Made by a program: the position numbers and the translations under genes. This document shows positions 1 to 11,600 of a DNA stretch of 64,000 bases, in pieces. Location of the stretch: NCBI RefSeq assembly GCF_019175385.1, contig NC_083338.1, positions 93,517,777 through 93,581,776 of the forward strand, given 5' to 3'. Below the pieces are notes generated by a model, which saw nothing but the letters and a program-made list of their open reading frames with translations, ran no database searches and was not told the origin of the DNA. Source of the DNA: Lycium barbarum. Lineage: Eukaryota > Streptophyta > Magnoliopsida > Solanales > Solanaceae. How positions within the stretch are numbered: position 1 is the stretch's first letter; every line of letters begins with the position of its first letter.

Positions 1-470
1 TCACAAAACACCCATCATTGGGTTCACAACCCTAGTAAGGGAATTTAGTTACTCATGACGAAGAACAAGAAATAAGAAATTGAAGAATTCATAATTGCTT
101 ACTTTGGAATGAAAAAGGAATTCGTAATACTTGAATTGATGTTTGAATCTTCAAAAACTAGAGAGAATTTTATATTCTAAGTCAAGAGACAACAATATAA
201 TGAATGCTGACTATTAAAACCCTACAATGACTATTTATAAGTTTTGAAAATACATAAGTTACAGATTTTGCACTTCAGTCCCGTCAGAACATTCTGTCCC
301 TCGGTAAAATCTTAAATACGGACCGTAAACTGGTTTACGGTCCGTAAAGTTAGATCGTAAACTGGGATTCCTTTAGGATGTCATTCTGTCACTTGACATG
401 CTTAAATACGGACCGTAAAATGCAATACGGTCCGTATTGTGCAGTCGTAATTCGCACCACAGACAGACAC
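1..470 (-). repeat. Athila 3' LTR, partial
   Basis: Positions 1-286 are a near-identical copy of 7849-8134 in the 5' LTR (four substitutions). From about 287 the two LTRs stop matching, although both continue with TACGG(A/T)CCGTA dyads. Dyad pairs lie at 317/336 and 407/426, each followed by a TCGTA half-site. The inner LTR boundary cannot be placed, because the TGTGGCG start of the other LTR (at 8629) has no counterpart here; 470 is only an approximate limit. Confidence 0.7.
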
Positions 471-1617
471 ATATTTTGATTTCACAATTTCATATCATAT
501 CTCGGTTTCACATTGTGTTGGGGTTTAGGCTACTCAGACTTCACCTATTTTTCTATCAATATTCATAATTCTCGCGAGTGTCAAGCCATTGGTGGGCAGA
601 CCAAAAACTTCAAATTTTGAAGTATGGAATGCCCTCCAACCCATTTGGGTGTTATTAACAATTACCCACGAGAATTAAAAGAGATTGAACACCTCTATCC
701 CCTCACTAGATCATTAACCAAGGTACTTATGCATTTAATCTCACAAACCCAGTCTAACAATCACTTACCACCAAGTTCAAGATCACGGAAAAAAAATAAT
801 GGGGAGCATCAATCATACCTTTCAATGATGAATCAGACCACTAGAGCACAGATTTTTAGAGCACCACTGCAATCACCAAAGAATTTAAACCTAAGGCAGA
901 AGGGAATACGAATTTGTTGGTGGGTTGGGTTTTGTTTGTGGGTGGAGTTTGAGAAATTTTGGTGGTTAGGAAGATAGAAGGTGATGGTTTAATGGTGGGT
1001 AGTCGTGGGGATGGAAGAAAATGGAAAAGAAGACGTGAAGATGGAGGGAGATCGTGGTGTATTGATTTGTGAAAGGAGAAATAATGGAGGGAAGTCGATT
1101 AGAGTGTTTGGTTCATCTGCCCTGGTTTAAATCGTGGGGGGGGGGGGGGGTTATTTAAATTGCTGCGTTTTTTTTTTGTTCTAAATACGGTCCGTAAATT
1201 GATTTACGGCCCGTATTTAGAGATGTTATATCGGGCAGTACACTGTATTGTCTCATGTTAGTTTACGTTCAGGTTTACGGACCGTATTGTGAAATACGGT
1301 CCGTCCTACGTGGTCGTAAACCAGCATGTTACATTACAGTGCTCACTGTTTTGCAGCATTGTTAAATATGCCCTGTGGTACGAGCCGTATTGTGAAATAC
1401 GGTCCGTATACTTCAGGAGTCTTTTGCAATGTTGCAGAACATTGTCTGACAACTGAACTTACCTGCATCTCAACAGAATTTTTCTGTCATATATTCCTGC
1501 ACAAAAACAACCATTACCCTATATGTACGAAGAACAACAAAGAAAAATAAACATTACACTTGGGTTGCCTCCCAAGAAGCGCTTGATTTAACGTCGCGGC
1601 ACGACGGTGGTGACCAA
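470..1617 (-). other. Non-coding region between Athila pol and 3' LTR
   Basis: No supported gene. On the minus strand the segment directly after the integrase (about 1565-1617) reads through GCCGCGACGTTAAATCAAGC and TTGGGAGGCAACCCAAG, a block I recognise as recurrent downstream of pol in Athila-type elements. Further down are three more dyad pairs (1186/1205, 1276/1295, 1379/1398), all with 19-bp spacing, and a G homopolymer at about 1137-1150. The stretch 620-1130 is purine-rich on the plus strand and unclassified. Confidence 0.55.
1186..1408. repeat. Three TACGG(A/T/C)CCGTA dyad pairs
   Basis: Sites start at 1186 and 1205, 1276 and 1295, and 1379 and 1398, so each pair is offset by exactly 19 bp. 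Central bases vary (T, C, A) and 1379 has GAGCC in place of GGACC. A TCGTAAA half-site follows the second pair at about 1314. This block lies outside the recognised LTR match and may belong to an extended 3' LTR or the 3' untranslated region. Confidence 0.85.
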
Positions 1618-3038
1618 TCACTCCTTATCTTGGTACACCAGATCATTGTTCGTTCCGAGGTGTTTCAACCTGTAGCGATCAACAACCCTATCCTCCGAAA
1701 CCATTCCGTGGTAGTGCTTCAATCTCTGCCCATTCACCTTAAATGTCCGAGTACCATCTCCGGACTTCAATTCAACCGCGCCATGGGGTGAGGCACCTAC
1801 CACCTCAAACGGACCAGACTACCTGGATTTAAGCTTACCCGGTAGCAACTTCAGCCGAGAGTTAAACAGTAATACAGAGTCGCCCTTGTAGAACTCTCGC
1901 TTCAGAATATTCTTGTCATGGTATTGCTTTATCCTTTATTTATAGAGGGCTGCACTCTCATACGCCTGGTACCGAAATTCATCCATCTCATTTAACTGGA
2001 ACAACCGCAGCTTGGTTGCTTCCTCCCAATCCATGTTCAGCTTCTTCAGCGCCCACATCGCTTTGTGTTCAAGTTCAACCGGCAAGTGACAAGCTTTCCC
2101 GAATACAAGCTTGAAGGGTGAAGTCCCAATTGGAGTCTTGAAGGCAGTCCGGTATGCCCATAGAGCATCATCGAGCTTGCGGGCCCAATCAGTTCTATTG
2201 GCATTCACTGTCTTTGCTAGAATACTTTTGATCTCCCTATTGGACACTTCAACCTGTCCACTTGTCTGAGGGTGATAAGGCGTTGCCACCCTATGCTTTA
2301 CACCATATTTGTCCATCATTCCCGCGAACGCTTTATTGCAAAAGTGGGATCCACCATCGCTGATTATTGCCCTCGGAGTACCAAAACGAGTAAATATGTT
2401 CTTCTTAAGGAACCCCATAACACTCTTGGCCTCATTATTTGGTAAAGCCACCGCTTCTACCCATTTTGACACATAATCCACAACTACCAAGATGTATTTC
2501 ATTCCACCAGAACTGACAAAAGGTCCCATGAAGTCCATCCACCAGACATCAAACACTTCCACCTCCATAACAAAATTCATAGGCATCTCTTGGCTTCTGC
2601 CGATATTCCCTTGCCTTTGACATTGATCACAGGACCGCACCAAAAGATTAGCATCATGAAAAATAGTCGGCCAGTAATACCCGCACTCAAGTACCTTGGC
2701 TGCAGTCCGGTTTCCACTATGATGACCCCCAACCGGAGAGTCATGGCATGCCTTTAGAATTGCCATCACTTCACTTTCCGGAACACAACGCCGAATAATG
2801 TTATCAGCGCATGTTCGAAACAAATAAGGCTCGTCCCAATAATACTGCCGAGCATCCCACAAGAATTTCTTCTTTTGATAAGTTTTGATATTATCGGGAA
2901 CTACACTTGTCACCAAATAATTGGCAATATCGGCATACCAAGGTGCTACCTCCATCGAAACCGCCAACACCCTTTCATCTGGAAAAGCATCATCGATATC
3001 AAGCTCATCAGAAGGTCTCCCAGCTTCTTCAAGCCGAG
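1618..3038 (-). pseudogene. Athila integrase, broken
   Basis: Reading down from about 2990, the zinc-binding HHSG...CDQCQRQG segment is followed by the catalytic core: WMDFMGPF (first Asp), [11 protein letters not shown] (second Asp) and [16 protein letters not shown] (Glu). The tail continues through [18 protein letters not shown] to the C-terminal end at 1618 (VDRYRLKHLGTNNDLV). Two in-frame stops interrupt it: TAA at 1936-1938 where the family has an ordinary residue, and a TAG near 1820 where a Trp is expected (KSR-stop-SGPFEVV). There is no chromodomain, as expected for Athila. Integrase would insert the cDNA into the genome; this copy cannot produce an intact protein. Confidence 0.92.
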
Positions 3039-3482
3039 AGAGATGGTCAGCCACCTGGTTTTCAGTGCCCTTTCGATCTTTCACCTCGAAGTCAAACTCT
3101 TGCAGCAAGAGCACCCATCTAATCAGTCGCGGCTTTGCTTCCTTCTTTGCCATGAGGTATCTCAAGGCTGCATGATCAGTATACACCACAACTTTGGATC
3201 CCAAAATTTTTCGAAGGCAAACACAATGGCAAGCAGCTCTTGCTCCATCACTGTGTAGTTCATCTGTGCAGCATTCAGCGTTCTGCTAGCATAATGGATC
3301 GGGTGCATAATTTTATTGTGCCTCTGCCCAAGCACTGCACCTATTTCAAAACCACTAGCATCACAAATCAGTTCAAATGGTAGGGACCAGTCAGGAGCAA
3401 CAATAATAGGAGCAGTAGTGAGACGCTCTTTTAATTCCTCAAACGCCTTCTAGCACTTTTCATCAAACACAAATTTAGCCTC
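3039..3482 (-). pseudogene. Athila RNase H, broken
   Basis: Encodes the Ty3/gypsy RNase H that follows RT: ELICDASGFEIGAVLGQ, then [20 protein letters not shown], then [14 protein letters not shown] and the closing segment [13 protein letters not shown]. Two stops lie at the start (3483-3485 TAA and a TAG near 3452 at an expected Gln), and at about 3205 a frameshift with loss of roughly five codons separates FEKF from GSKVVVYTD. RNase H would remove the RNA strand during reverse transcription; the acidic residues of the DAS, MEQE and YTDH motifs are still visible. Confidence 0.88.
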
Positions 3483-4528
3483 TTATTCAAGAAGCTTGCA
3501 CAAGGGATTTGCAACTTTAGAGAAATCTTTGATGAAGCGCCTGTAGAACCTAGCATGTCCCAAGAAACTTCGGACACCTTTGACTGAGATAGGTGGAGGA
3601 AGCTTTGAAATCAGATCAATTTTTGCTTGATCGACCTCGATCCCCTTTTCAGAGATTTTGTGACCGAGGACGATTCCTTCCTTCACCATAAAATGGCATT
3701 TCTCCCAATTCAGCACCAGATTGGTCTCCTCACACCTTTTCAGCACTTGACCCAGATGGCCAAAACAATCTTCAAATGAGTCACCCACCAAGGAAAAATC
3801 ATCCATGAACACCTCCAAGAAATCCTTCACCATGTCGGAGAAAATTGACATCATGCACCTCTGAAAGGTGGCTGGTGCATTACACAACCCAAAAGGCATC
3901 CGGCTAAATGCAAATGTCCCATAAGGACAAGTGAAAGTGATCTTCTCCTGATCTTCCAGAGCAATGTTGATCTGGTTGTAGCCCGAATACCCATCGAGGA
4001 AACAATAGTAAGAACGCCCTGCTAACCTGTCAAGCATCTGATCAATGAAGGGCATAGGAAAGTGTTCCTTGCAAGTAGCTGTATTGAGCTTGCGGTAATC
4101 CATGCAAACTCTCCATCCGGTGACAGTTCTGGTCGGGATCAACTCATTCTTGGCATTTGGCACAACAGTGATACCGCTCTTCTTAGGAACACATTGGACC
4201 GGGCTCACCCATTTACTATCAGCAATCGGGAAAACCACACCTGCATCTAGCCATTTGATGATCTCTTTCTTGACTACCTCTTGCATATTCTCGTTTAGTC
4301 GCCTCTGATGCTCTACATTGGGTTTGCTGCCCTCCTCCAACTGAATTTTGTGCTCACAGATTCCAGATGGGATACCTCGAATATCTGCTATTGTCCAACC
4401 AATAGCACGCCTATACTCCCTCAACACCTCAAAAGCTGCATACTCTGCTCCTCAGTCAATAAGGCTGAAACAATCACCGGTAATGTATTGTCGGGACCAA
4501 GGAACTCATATTTCAGGTGATATGGGAG
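3483..4528 (-). pseudogene. Athila reverse transcriptase, broken
   Basis: An open stretch of about 314 codons (4427-3483) carries the RT fingers and palm: HQRRLNENMQEVVKKEI, WVSPVQCVPKKSG, WRVCMDYRKLN, the FLDGYSGYNQI block, FAFSRMPFGLCNAPATFQRCM, the catalytic VFMDDFSL (FMDD) and VLGHKISEKGIEVD. Upstream, a TAG at 4529-4531 replaces an expected Gln, and a frameshift near 4450 separates the LGPDNTLPVIVSALLTEEQ segment from YAAFEVLREYRR. RT copies element RNA into cDNA. The catalytic aspartates are intact, but the reading frame is open neither upstream nor downstream. Confidence 0.94.
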
Positions 4529-5635
4529 CTACTTAAGCTCCAACTTAGGTGGCTCAATGATCGAAGGCTTTGCTGGAGGAGTTGTTATATTTTCCAGATC
4601 AAGACTCAGCTTCTTTGGGTGGTATGTATATGAGCCCAACCCAACAAGTGAGTTAACTGTCTCCTCATAGCCTTCCATGTCTTCAGCATCGAAATTCATC
4701 AGAATACCAGCTAAAGCCTCACCCAAACTCTCTTCTTCCATCTTGAACTCCATCGCTTCATCAACAACATCGAATGAATCAATTACCGAAATACTCTCGT
4801 AAGCACTTGGTAACTTCATCCCTTTGCTAGCCTGAAAAGTCACTTCTTCATTGTTGACTCGGAACTTTATTTCATTTTTCTCCGAATCCATCAAAGCCCT
4901 CCCTGTAGCAAGGAAAGGTCAACCCAGAATGATAGGAATGTCCCGATCAACAGCACAGTCAAGAATCACAAAATCAGCGGGCAACAAAAATTCACCAATC
5001 CGCACAATTACATCATCAACCACCCCAACAGGTCTTTTGATAGACCTATCAGCCATCTGCAACCTCATCGTGGTCGGCCTTGGCATCCCCAAACCTGATT
5101 GCTTATATATAGGAAGGGGCATCAAATTTATACTCGCCCCATTATCACACAAAGCGCGAGCAAAATCATGGTGCCTAATAGAACAAGGAATGGTGAACGC
5201 CCCAGGATCTCCTTTTTTCTGAATAGTTGTGGTTGAGATAATGGAACTCACAGTGTGAGTCAAACTCACGGTTTCATGTTGAACTGTCTTCTTCTTAGTC
5301 AGCAACTCCTTCAAATATTTCGCAAAACCGGGCATCTCCTTGACAGCTTCCAAGAAGGGAAAATTCAGAGATAACTGCTTCAGCTGATCATAAAACTTCT
5401 CAAACTTAGCATCTTCATTCTTCTTTACCAACCTCTGAGGAAAAGGAGGTTTAGATTTGAAAAGCTGTGTCAAAGGGCGGAGAGCCCCTTTTACAGCCTG
5501 CTTGCTTGTGTTATCAGCTTCCCTCGCCATCTCTGGAATCTCAGCATCCTTCTTGTTAGTAGAAATCTCATCAGCAATAATGGGTGCTTCAGACTGCACC
5601 TCATTCTCTTCATCTATCGGCTCAAGATCAATCAC
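4529..5635 (-). pseudogene. Athila protease region, one nonsense codon
   Basis: The aspartic protease core is at about 5150 (ARALCDNGASINLMPLPIYK, with the DNGAS active-site motif), followed by MRLQMADRSIKRPVGVVDDV and DIPIILG. The frame is interrupted by TGA at 4919-4921 in the place where related elements have a codon before PFLATGRAL; TGA is what CGA becomes after a C-to-T change. The frame then continues to 4529 (MDSEKNEIKFRVNNEEVTF). The upstream join to gag needs a one-base frameshift around 5640. Confidence 0.9.
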
Positions 5636-7102
5636 CTTCTCAGCAGCCCCTGTATTGTTTTACCACTTCTAGTAGTGATGGAAAATGCACGTTCTATACC
5701 GCCTCCCCCATTCTTGGGATTTGGAATAGTGTCACTTGGAAGTCCTCCCTTTTTAGGAGGGTGCTGCTCTCTAGAAATATCCCTCATCTGCGACTCAAGC
5801 TTCTGAATAGCCGCTGTATGAGAACCCACTGTTTCTGTCAGCCCAGATAAAGTCCTTTCAGACTTAGATTGATTTGCCAGAATATTCTCAAGCATTGCTT
5901 CAACTTTCGAACTACCCTGCTCTGATGACTGCCCTTTTGGTGGTATATAAGGATTGGAACTCTTGTTCCCAAAATTGTTGCTGTTGTTGTAGCTCCCTTG
6001 GTTCGCACCACCATAGTTATTGTTGTAGTTCCCAGAGTTGTTGTAAGCACCTTGACCTTGCTGAGGTCTCCATTGCTTCTGATTTTGATAGCCACCTTGG
6101 TAATTCTGTCTTTGATAACCCCCTTGAGAGTTATTAACATAATTGGCATCTTCAACCTGCATGGGTGGGCCATCAAGGAATGGACCATCATGAGCATGGT
6201 ACATCCCTTTTGGCAAAACTACATCATCCTCACAAACATTTACTTTTTTGATCTGAGATTCATCGAACTTCTTCGTCAGCAAGGAAATATTTGTTGCAAG
6301 CTCTGCCAATGTTTGTTGGGTATCCTGATTTTCCTTCACTATATTCTGGAGCATAGCACTACCATATGGTACCACTTCAGCATTGTTTGAGTGCCAAGCC
6401 TGATTATGAGTTGTCAGCTTGTTAAGTATGGTGGTCACTCGTCGAAAGGTCTTGTTCATAAAACACCCATCAATTGCATTGTTAGCTACTGACTGTGTCA
6501 CTGGATCTAACCCTATGTAGAACTTCTCCATCAATATATTTTCCGGAAAACCATGATTCGGGCTCTTCTGCAAATACTCTTTGAACCTCTCCCAGGCTTC
6601 ATATAGTTGTTCCCCCGGTCGTTGCTTGAATTCATAAATCTTGTCGCGAATCTCAGCCTTCTTGCTAAGGGGATACCACTTTGTAAGAAAAACAGCTACC
6701 ATTTCTGCCCATGAAGTAATCGAATTTCGGGGCAGCTTCTCGAACCATGTTCTTGCCTCCCCAGCTAAGGAATATTTGAATAACCTCAACCGAATAGCAT
6801 CTTGTGGAACATTGTTCTGGATATGATTAGCACAACACATCCACAAAATTCTGCAAATGACGTTGAGGGTCATTCTCGGTAGAGTTCCGAAAGTATCCCT
6901 CAAGTTTCAATAGCTGGTATAAAGATGAGTCAATTTTCACTGTAGCAGCTCCAACTCGAGGTTGAACAATAGCAGATGCATAGTCCTCCTCTTGAACAAG
7001 TTCAGCAAAAATATTCTCATCATCAGATTCATTCGCCTGATTGTTCAACCGATTCACCTGATTACCAGCACGCTGATTCTGCTGATTTTGATTCATGTTC
7101 AC
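5632..7102 (-). pseudogene. Athila gag, frameshifted
   Basis: Two overlapping frames (7102-6827 and 6903-5632) together give a gag: an Asn/Gln-rich start, then NSTENDPQRHLQNFVDV, AIRLRLFKYSLAGEARTWFE, AVFLTKWYPLSKKAEIRDKI, LYEAWERFKEYLQKSPNHGF and NAIDGCFMN, which is the conserved retrotransposon gag core. The second half has a low-complexity Gln/Asn/Gly-rich tract around codons 255-320. A frameshift sits near 6835. No CCHC knuckle is visible. Gag would form the virus-like particle. Confidence 0.92.
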
Positions 7103-7193
7103 CTAGTTTACACAGAGTAGAAAACAAGGTGTGATGGAATAAGCAAAATACTTTAATCAAAGAAAATACTATTTAGTAATTTCAAAATCGTAT

Positions 7194-7211
7194 TCCCCGG
7201 CAACGGCGCCA
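7194..7211 (-). other. Primer-binding site, tRNA-Asp type
   Basis: The minus strand reads TGGCGCCGTTGCCGGGGA, the primer site complementary to the 3' end of plant tRNA-Asp that is common in Athila elements. It lies five bases from the LTR boundary at 7217 and directs minus-strand cDNA synthesis. Confidence 0.93.
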
Positions 7212-7216
7212 AAATT

Positions 7217-8629
7217 TGATAAGCTCAAATTACACCTATTAATGGTATAACGCGGACGTTGTCAAATATAGTAACCCAACGAGGTTGGGGTCGAATCCCA
7301 CAGGGAATATGGTGTGAAAAGGTTACTAAAGTCGTAGATACTAAGTTCTAGGTCTAATGTCTTAATCCGATAATTTGTGTAAAAGTTGGTTTTTCTATGA
7401 CTAGTTGCTAAATTATTGCTTTGGTGACTATTTATGGTAAAAGAAACTAAGGTTGTGTCCCCGTTAGATAGAGTGTATGATCACGGGTATTGATCTTGAT
7501 ATACTTGTAATGGATCATTATATGAATGCACTTAATCTCTATGTGAATCTCTACTATTTCCCAATAAATAAAGATTATATCTTTCTATGATTTTCCCAAA
7601 TATAAGAAAGTGATTATGAAGAACGATTAATCATGCCAAGTAAATTCCTCTTATTCCTAAGTGAATTTATTAAACAAAGTTTAAAGCTTTGAGTTCTTGT
7701 TAATTATTCTTACCAACCCTAATTATTTTTCCAAATAAATTTAAGGTTTATGGCTTTAATCAATGTTTGCAACCATTAATTATGAATGAAGAATGAAGAA
7801 TAACTAAACCCTAATAATCCATTATTTGTATATCAATCACAAACCCAATCACAAAACACCCATCATTGGGTTCACAACCCTAGTAAGGGAATTTAGTTAC
7901 TCATGACGAAGAACAAGAAATAAGAAATTGAAGAATTCATAATTGCTTACTTTGGAATGAAAAAGGAATTCGTAATACTTGAATTGATGTTTGAATCTTC
8001 AAAAATTAGAGAGAATTTTATATTCTAAGTCAAGAGACAACAATATAATGAATGTTGACTATTAAAACCCTACAATGACTATTTAAAAGTTTTGAAAATA
8101 CATAAGTTACAGATGTTGCACTTCAGTCCCGTCATGATGAAATACGGTCCGTAAATCACTTTACGGACCGTAAACATGGTTTACGCCCAACTCGTTCTCT
8201 CAGCTGTGTGCAACTTATCCTTCCAAAATACGGACCGTAAAGTGGTTTACGGTCCGTAAACTGCTTGGTCGTCTTTCACTTTGCTAATCTCAGACTTCCT
8301 GCCAGATGCTTGAATGACTAAATACGTGATGGAATACGGACCGTAAACTGAAATATGGTCCGTAAACTTAGCTCGTAAATCACCATCTTCTCAGCTGGAC
8401 ATTCTGTCTCCAGGATCCTTTAACACGACCATGGAATACGGCCCGTATTGTAGAATACGGACCGTAAACTTCAATTTACGACCTGGTTCTGCACTTCAAC
8501 TGTGATTGTGCCGAATCTGTTCCTTTACCTGAAAAACACTAAAAAACACGTAAAATCACATAGGCTTGCTTAAAAACAAGTAAAACTTAGAGTAAAAAAG
8601 CATCGATTGTGGCGTAAAACCACGCCACA
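7217..8629 (-). repeat. Athila 5' LTR, complete (1413 bp)
   Basis: In element orientation the LTR starts TGTGGCGTGGTTTTACGCC at 8629 and ends TTATCA at 7217, next to the primer site. The first 20 bp form a small inverted repeat (GGCGT...ACGCC). The lower-coordinate part (7849-8134) is the stretch shared with positions 1-286. Positions 8143-8483 hold the dyad array, 150-490 bp from the LTR start, where promoter and enhancer sequence of U3 would lie. Confidence 0.92.
8143..8483. repeat. Array of four TACGG(A/T)CCGTA dyad pairs
   Basis: Eleven-base sites start at 8143/8162, 8229/8248, 8335/8354 and 8437/8456; all four pairs have exactly 19 bp between starts. Within a pair the two sites usually have opposite central bases (A versus T), so a pair is also an inverted repeat that could form a hairpin with a stem of up to 13 bp. 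Each pair is followed by a third, shorter half-site (TCGTA or TTACGA). The intervening 60-90 bp sequences are unrelated to one another. Confidence 0.93.
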
Positions 8630-8634
8630 TCATC

Positions 8635-11600
8635 TGGTAACACTGAAGAGGTGTTTGAATCCTGGTATGCTCTCTGATTGATTAAATGGTTAACCAATCA
8701 ATGAAATGAAACTACTTGAGTCTCAGGGTTGATGTTCATCTTGAAGCTTAAGTTTATAATGTTAAGATGTCAAGTTTTTCAAAATAAATAATGTTAAGAG
8801 GGAATTCAAAACGACTTTCATAATTAGGATCCTAGGTTGAGTTAGTTAAAACTATTAACCTGTGTCAATGTTAACCAGGTGTTTAGCTGGGATTTGATTT
8901 AATAGTAGTGTTAAACTAATCTAACCACAAAGGCTTAGTGGTTGTCACTGGGCATGAGGATGAGGTAAGGAGTTGAGAGTGCCTTAGGAGAGTAAAAGGT
9001 GAGCTTAGGCATGAACTATAAGTAATGACCAGTGGAACCTTTGCTCCATTTTTACTGAAAACAAGATTCAGGAAAGGGTTGGGGAGGTGATGACCTCACC
9101 CGGTCCTGCTTCTCTTTCAGGACCTTAAGGTTCCCTTTTCTCCTGAACCTCATTCCCATGACTGTGGGATAACTAGAGGTCTTATATTTGGTTAGGAGAA
9201 GTTTAGCCATGCTTGGGAAGATCCTTTGAGATCTTATGCTATCAAAACCAAGTTAGAATAAAGCATAGAGGTCTATCAAATTCTCTGTCATGATCAAAGG
9301 GATTCTATCACATTTTCTGTCATGATCAAAGGGATTAAAACTGCACCATGACCAGAATTCTGGGGAAAATAACTCATCAGGACCTGGATTCATGCCTTGG
9401 ATTTCAAAATTTCTTGCTTTGTGTTGTTTAAGAGTGAACATGTCCACATATCCATGCCTGAACTGCTTGAATCCTTGGCCTGGATTTTGGTAGCTTACTC
9501 ATATGAATGCAGTATCATCATTTAACTGTCTCTGCTTGTTTGGATCCTTGAGAACACTGTTTGCATGATTAGCGATCATTGCTTGGCTATTCAGTTGGTA
9601 TATACCTTTGTTATTTAGTTGAATAAGGATTTGTGATATGGTTGGGTTTGTTGAAGTACTCAAACCAGTCTGTGATGGTTCTTTTTTATAAAAGCTAAAA
9701 ATGATCCTTTAATTCATCTTATGTCCTAGTGTGAGCTTAATTAGACCCTGATAACAAAGAATGATCCTTATATATACCTAAATAACCTTGTCTGCTTGTG
9801 AGTATTTGTATCTAAATTTGAGGAGCACCTAGTTGTGAACAACTTGAGTGACAGGACCTTATATGGTCCTAAAGGACTATAGGTGAACTAAAAGTCACTT
9901 ATTTTAGAAGGGTCTTTTTAAAAGATGTTTTGAAGAGAGGGATAAGGGAGAAAAAAAAAAGAAATACTTGGGTTCATAACACCTCCTCTCCATATAAAGA
10001 ACACCATGGCACTTCTATGACTTATGGGATGCATGCTCACTATATGAGGACCTTGGAACCATATAAACACTATCACTAGACCTATGGGGGACTCAGATTG
10101 TAAAAAACCTATCATTAATGAATAATTGGTTATATTTAAATAAAGAATCTAGGGACATATGTGCTTAACTTGGACACAGATAGGAAAGAAATCAAGAGAA
10201 GTATAGAACTTAGAGTTAAATGTTGAAAAGCAGATTTTCACCATTTAACAAATTGACTGCAATGTTAAAAAGCAATTATGCAAACTCCTTACACACTTGG
10301 ACCTGTTTGCAATCTGTTAATACCTGTGCCATGGTTGTTGAGACTACAGTTACTCATTTGTGTGCTACACCTTCTGTATATTTTTACTTGAACCAGAGAA
10401 ACCTGGTCCTATCTGTTTTGCCTTGCCTATGCCATGATCACTCAAATTACAAATTGTCATTTCTGCATGTCATCTTGTCCTGCATATGTTCACTTGAGTT
10501 CAGGGAAACCTAAGTTCATCCTATGTGCATGTTTTCCTGGTTGTGTATGAATCCTACATATGCCCCTTTTATTGTTACCATAATGTGTATTGCCTTGTGC
10601 TGTCCCCATGAGCATTAGACCTGCAGTTTGTTTCTATCTATGCCATGTCTGCATGCTTTCAATTTGCTTCTAGTTATACTTCCTCCATATGTTACCACAT
10701 GTTTCTATCCATACCATGCCTGTTTGTTTCTGTCTACTTCTGATTATGCTATGACTGAATACACCAAACTGTTTCTATATATACCAAGCTTAAGTATGAA
10801 TGTGGAATTTTGTTCTACTTATGGCTATATTGGCTGGGAAACTAAGGTAGCTTTTGGGGTCTGGTCTTAAGTCTTCCCATGGTGTCCTGCCATGCCGGAG
10901 GTTAATGAAACCTTTTGGATCTTGTGCGGCATCAGGAATAAGGGTGGTGACGACTTTCCCCTCTTACTACCTAAATTCCTACCTTTTAAAGACTAGTAAC
11001 ACAGATGCGGCTATACTAATTACATGACCCTTGGACGAATTTGATATAGGTACACTATACATATGTGATAAGTTCAAAAAATTATAAACTAACCGGGTTC
11101 CCTTTTCTCCTTTTTTCCTCCTCCACTACATGGCCAATTAGGCCAAGTCCAGCTAATTTGTTGGGCCTTGGCCCAACAGGCAGATTCTTTCTAAAAAATA
11201 TTGAGTCCGATGAAGAAAAAGGTGGAATCTAATATTATTAAACGCGTAGAAGGCCTAGCCATGGCTGAAAATGGACAAGTAGGGGCTTGGTACACCCCTA
11301 GTCTTCCCTTTTTTCTTATCCATTTATGCTTTCCTCTATGTATAAATTTTGTTGTATTTGGTATTTGTAAAAAACTCACATACATATATTGGAATATTAT
11401 GGTTGGAACTAGTCGTGTTAGTACAACGGTGCTTATGCCGTTTAGTTCGGCTTTAGGTCCCTAAAAAAACGATTTTCAAAACTCGGATTTAGTGTAGTAG
11501 TTTTCTCAAAACGACAAGCGAATTAAACTCTCTTGACACAAGTTAAAAGGATAAGAAAAAAGGGAGTTTTTGATAACACTGCAATATTTTAAAAGGAGGC

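Larger units (their letters stand above)
1..8629 (-). mobile_element. Athila-lineage Ty3/gypsy retrotransposon, 3' end cut by window edge
   Basis: On the minus strand the order is 5' LTR (7217-8629), primer-binding site, gag, protease, reverse transcriptase, RNase H, integrase, 3' non-coding region and part of the 3' LTR (from position 1). Athila membership rests on the protease core LCDNGASINLMP, the RT stretch YYCFLDGYSGYNQI, the tRNA-Asp-type primer site and the integrase ending without a chromodomain. Positions 1-286 match 7849-8134 with four substitutions, which identifies the LTR pair. At least ten frameshifts or stops break the polyprotein, so the copy is not autonomous. The duplicated target at the right end would be TCATC (8630-8634); its partner lies outside the window. 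Confidence 0.93.

Noticed and set aside
624..977. Open frame of 117 codons on the plus strand
   Set aside because: No motif, compositional bias from purine-rich repeat DNA, and located in the Athila 3' non-coding zone.
1326..1550. Open frame of 74 codons spanning the dyads
   Set aside because: The frame merely reads through the TACGGTCCGTA repeats; no homology.
10220..10870. Open frames of 97 and 80 codons on the plus strand
   Set aside because: Cys/Leu-rich products without domains, in LTR-like non-coding DNA; no splice or initiation context worth a call.
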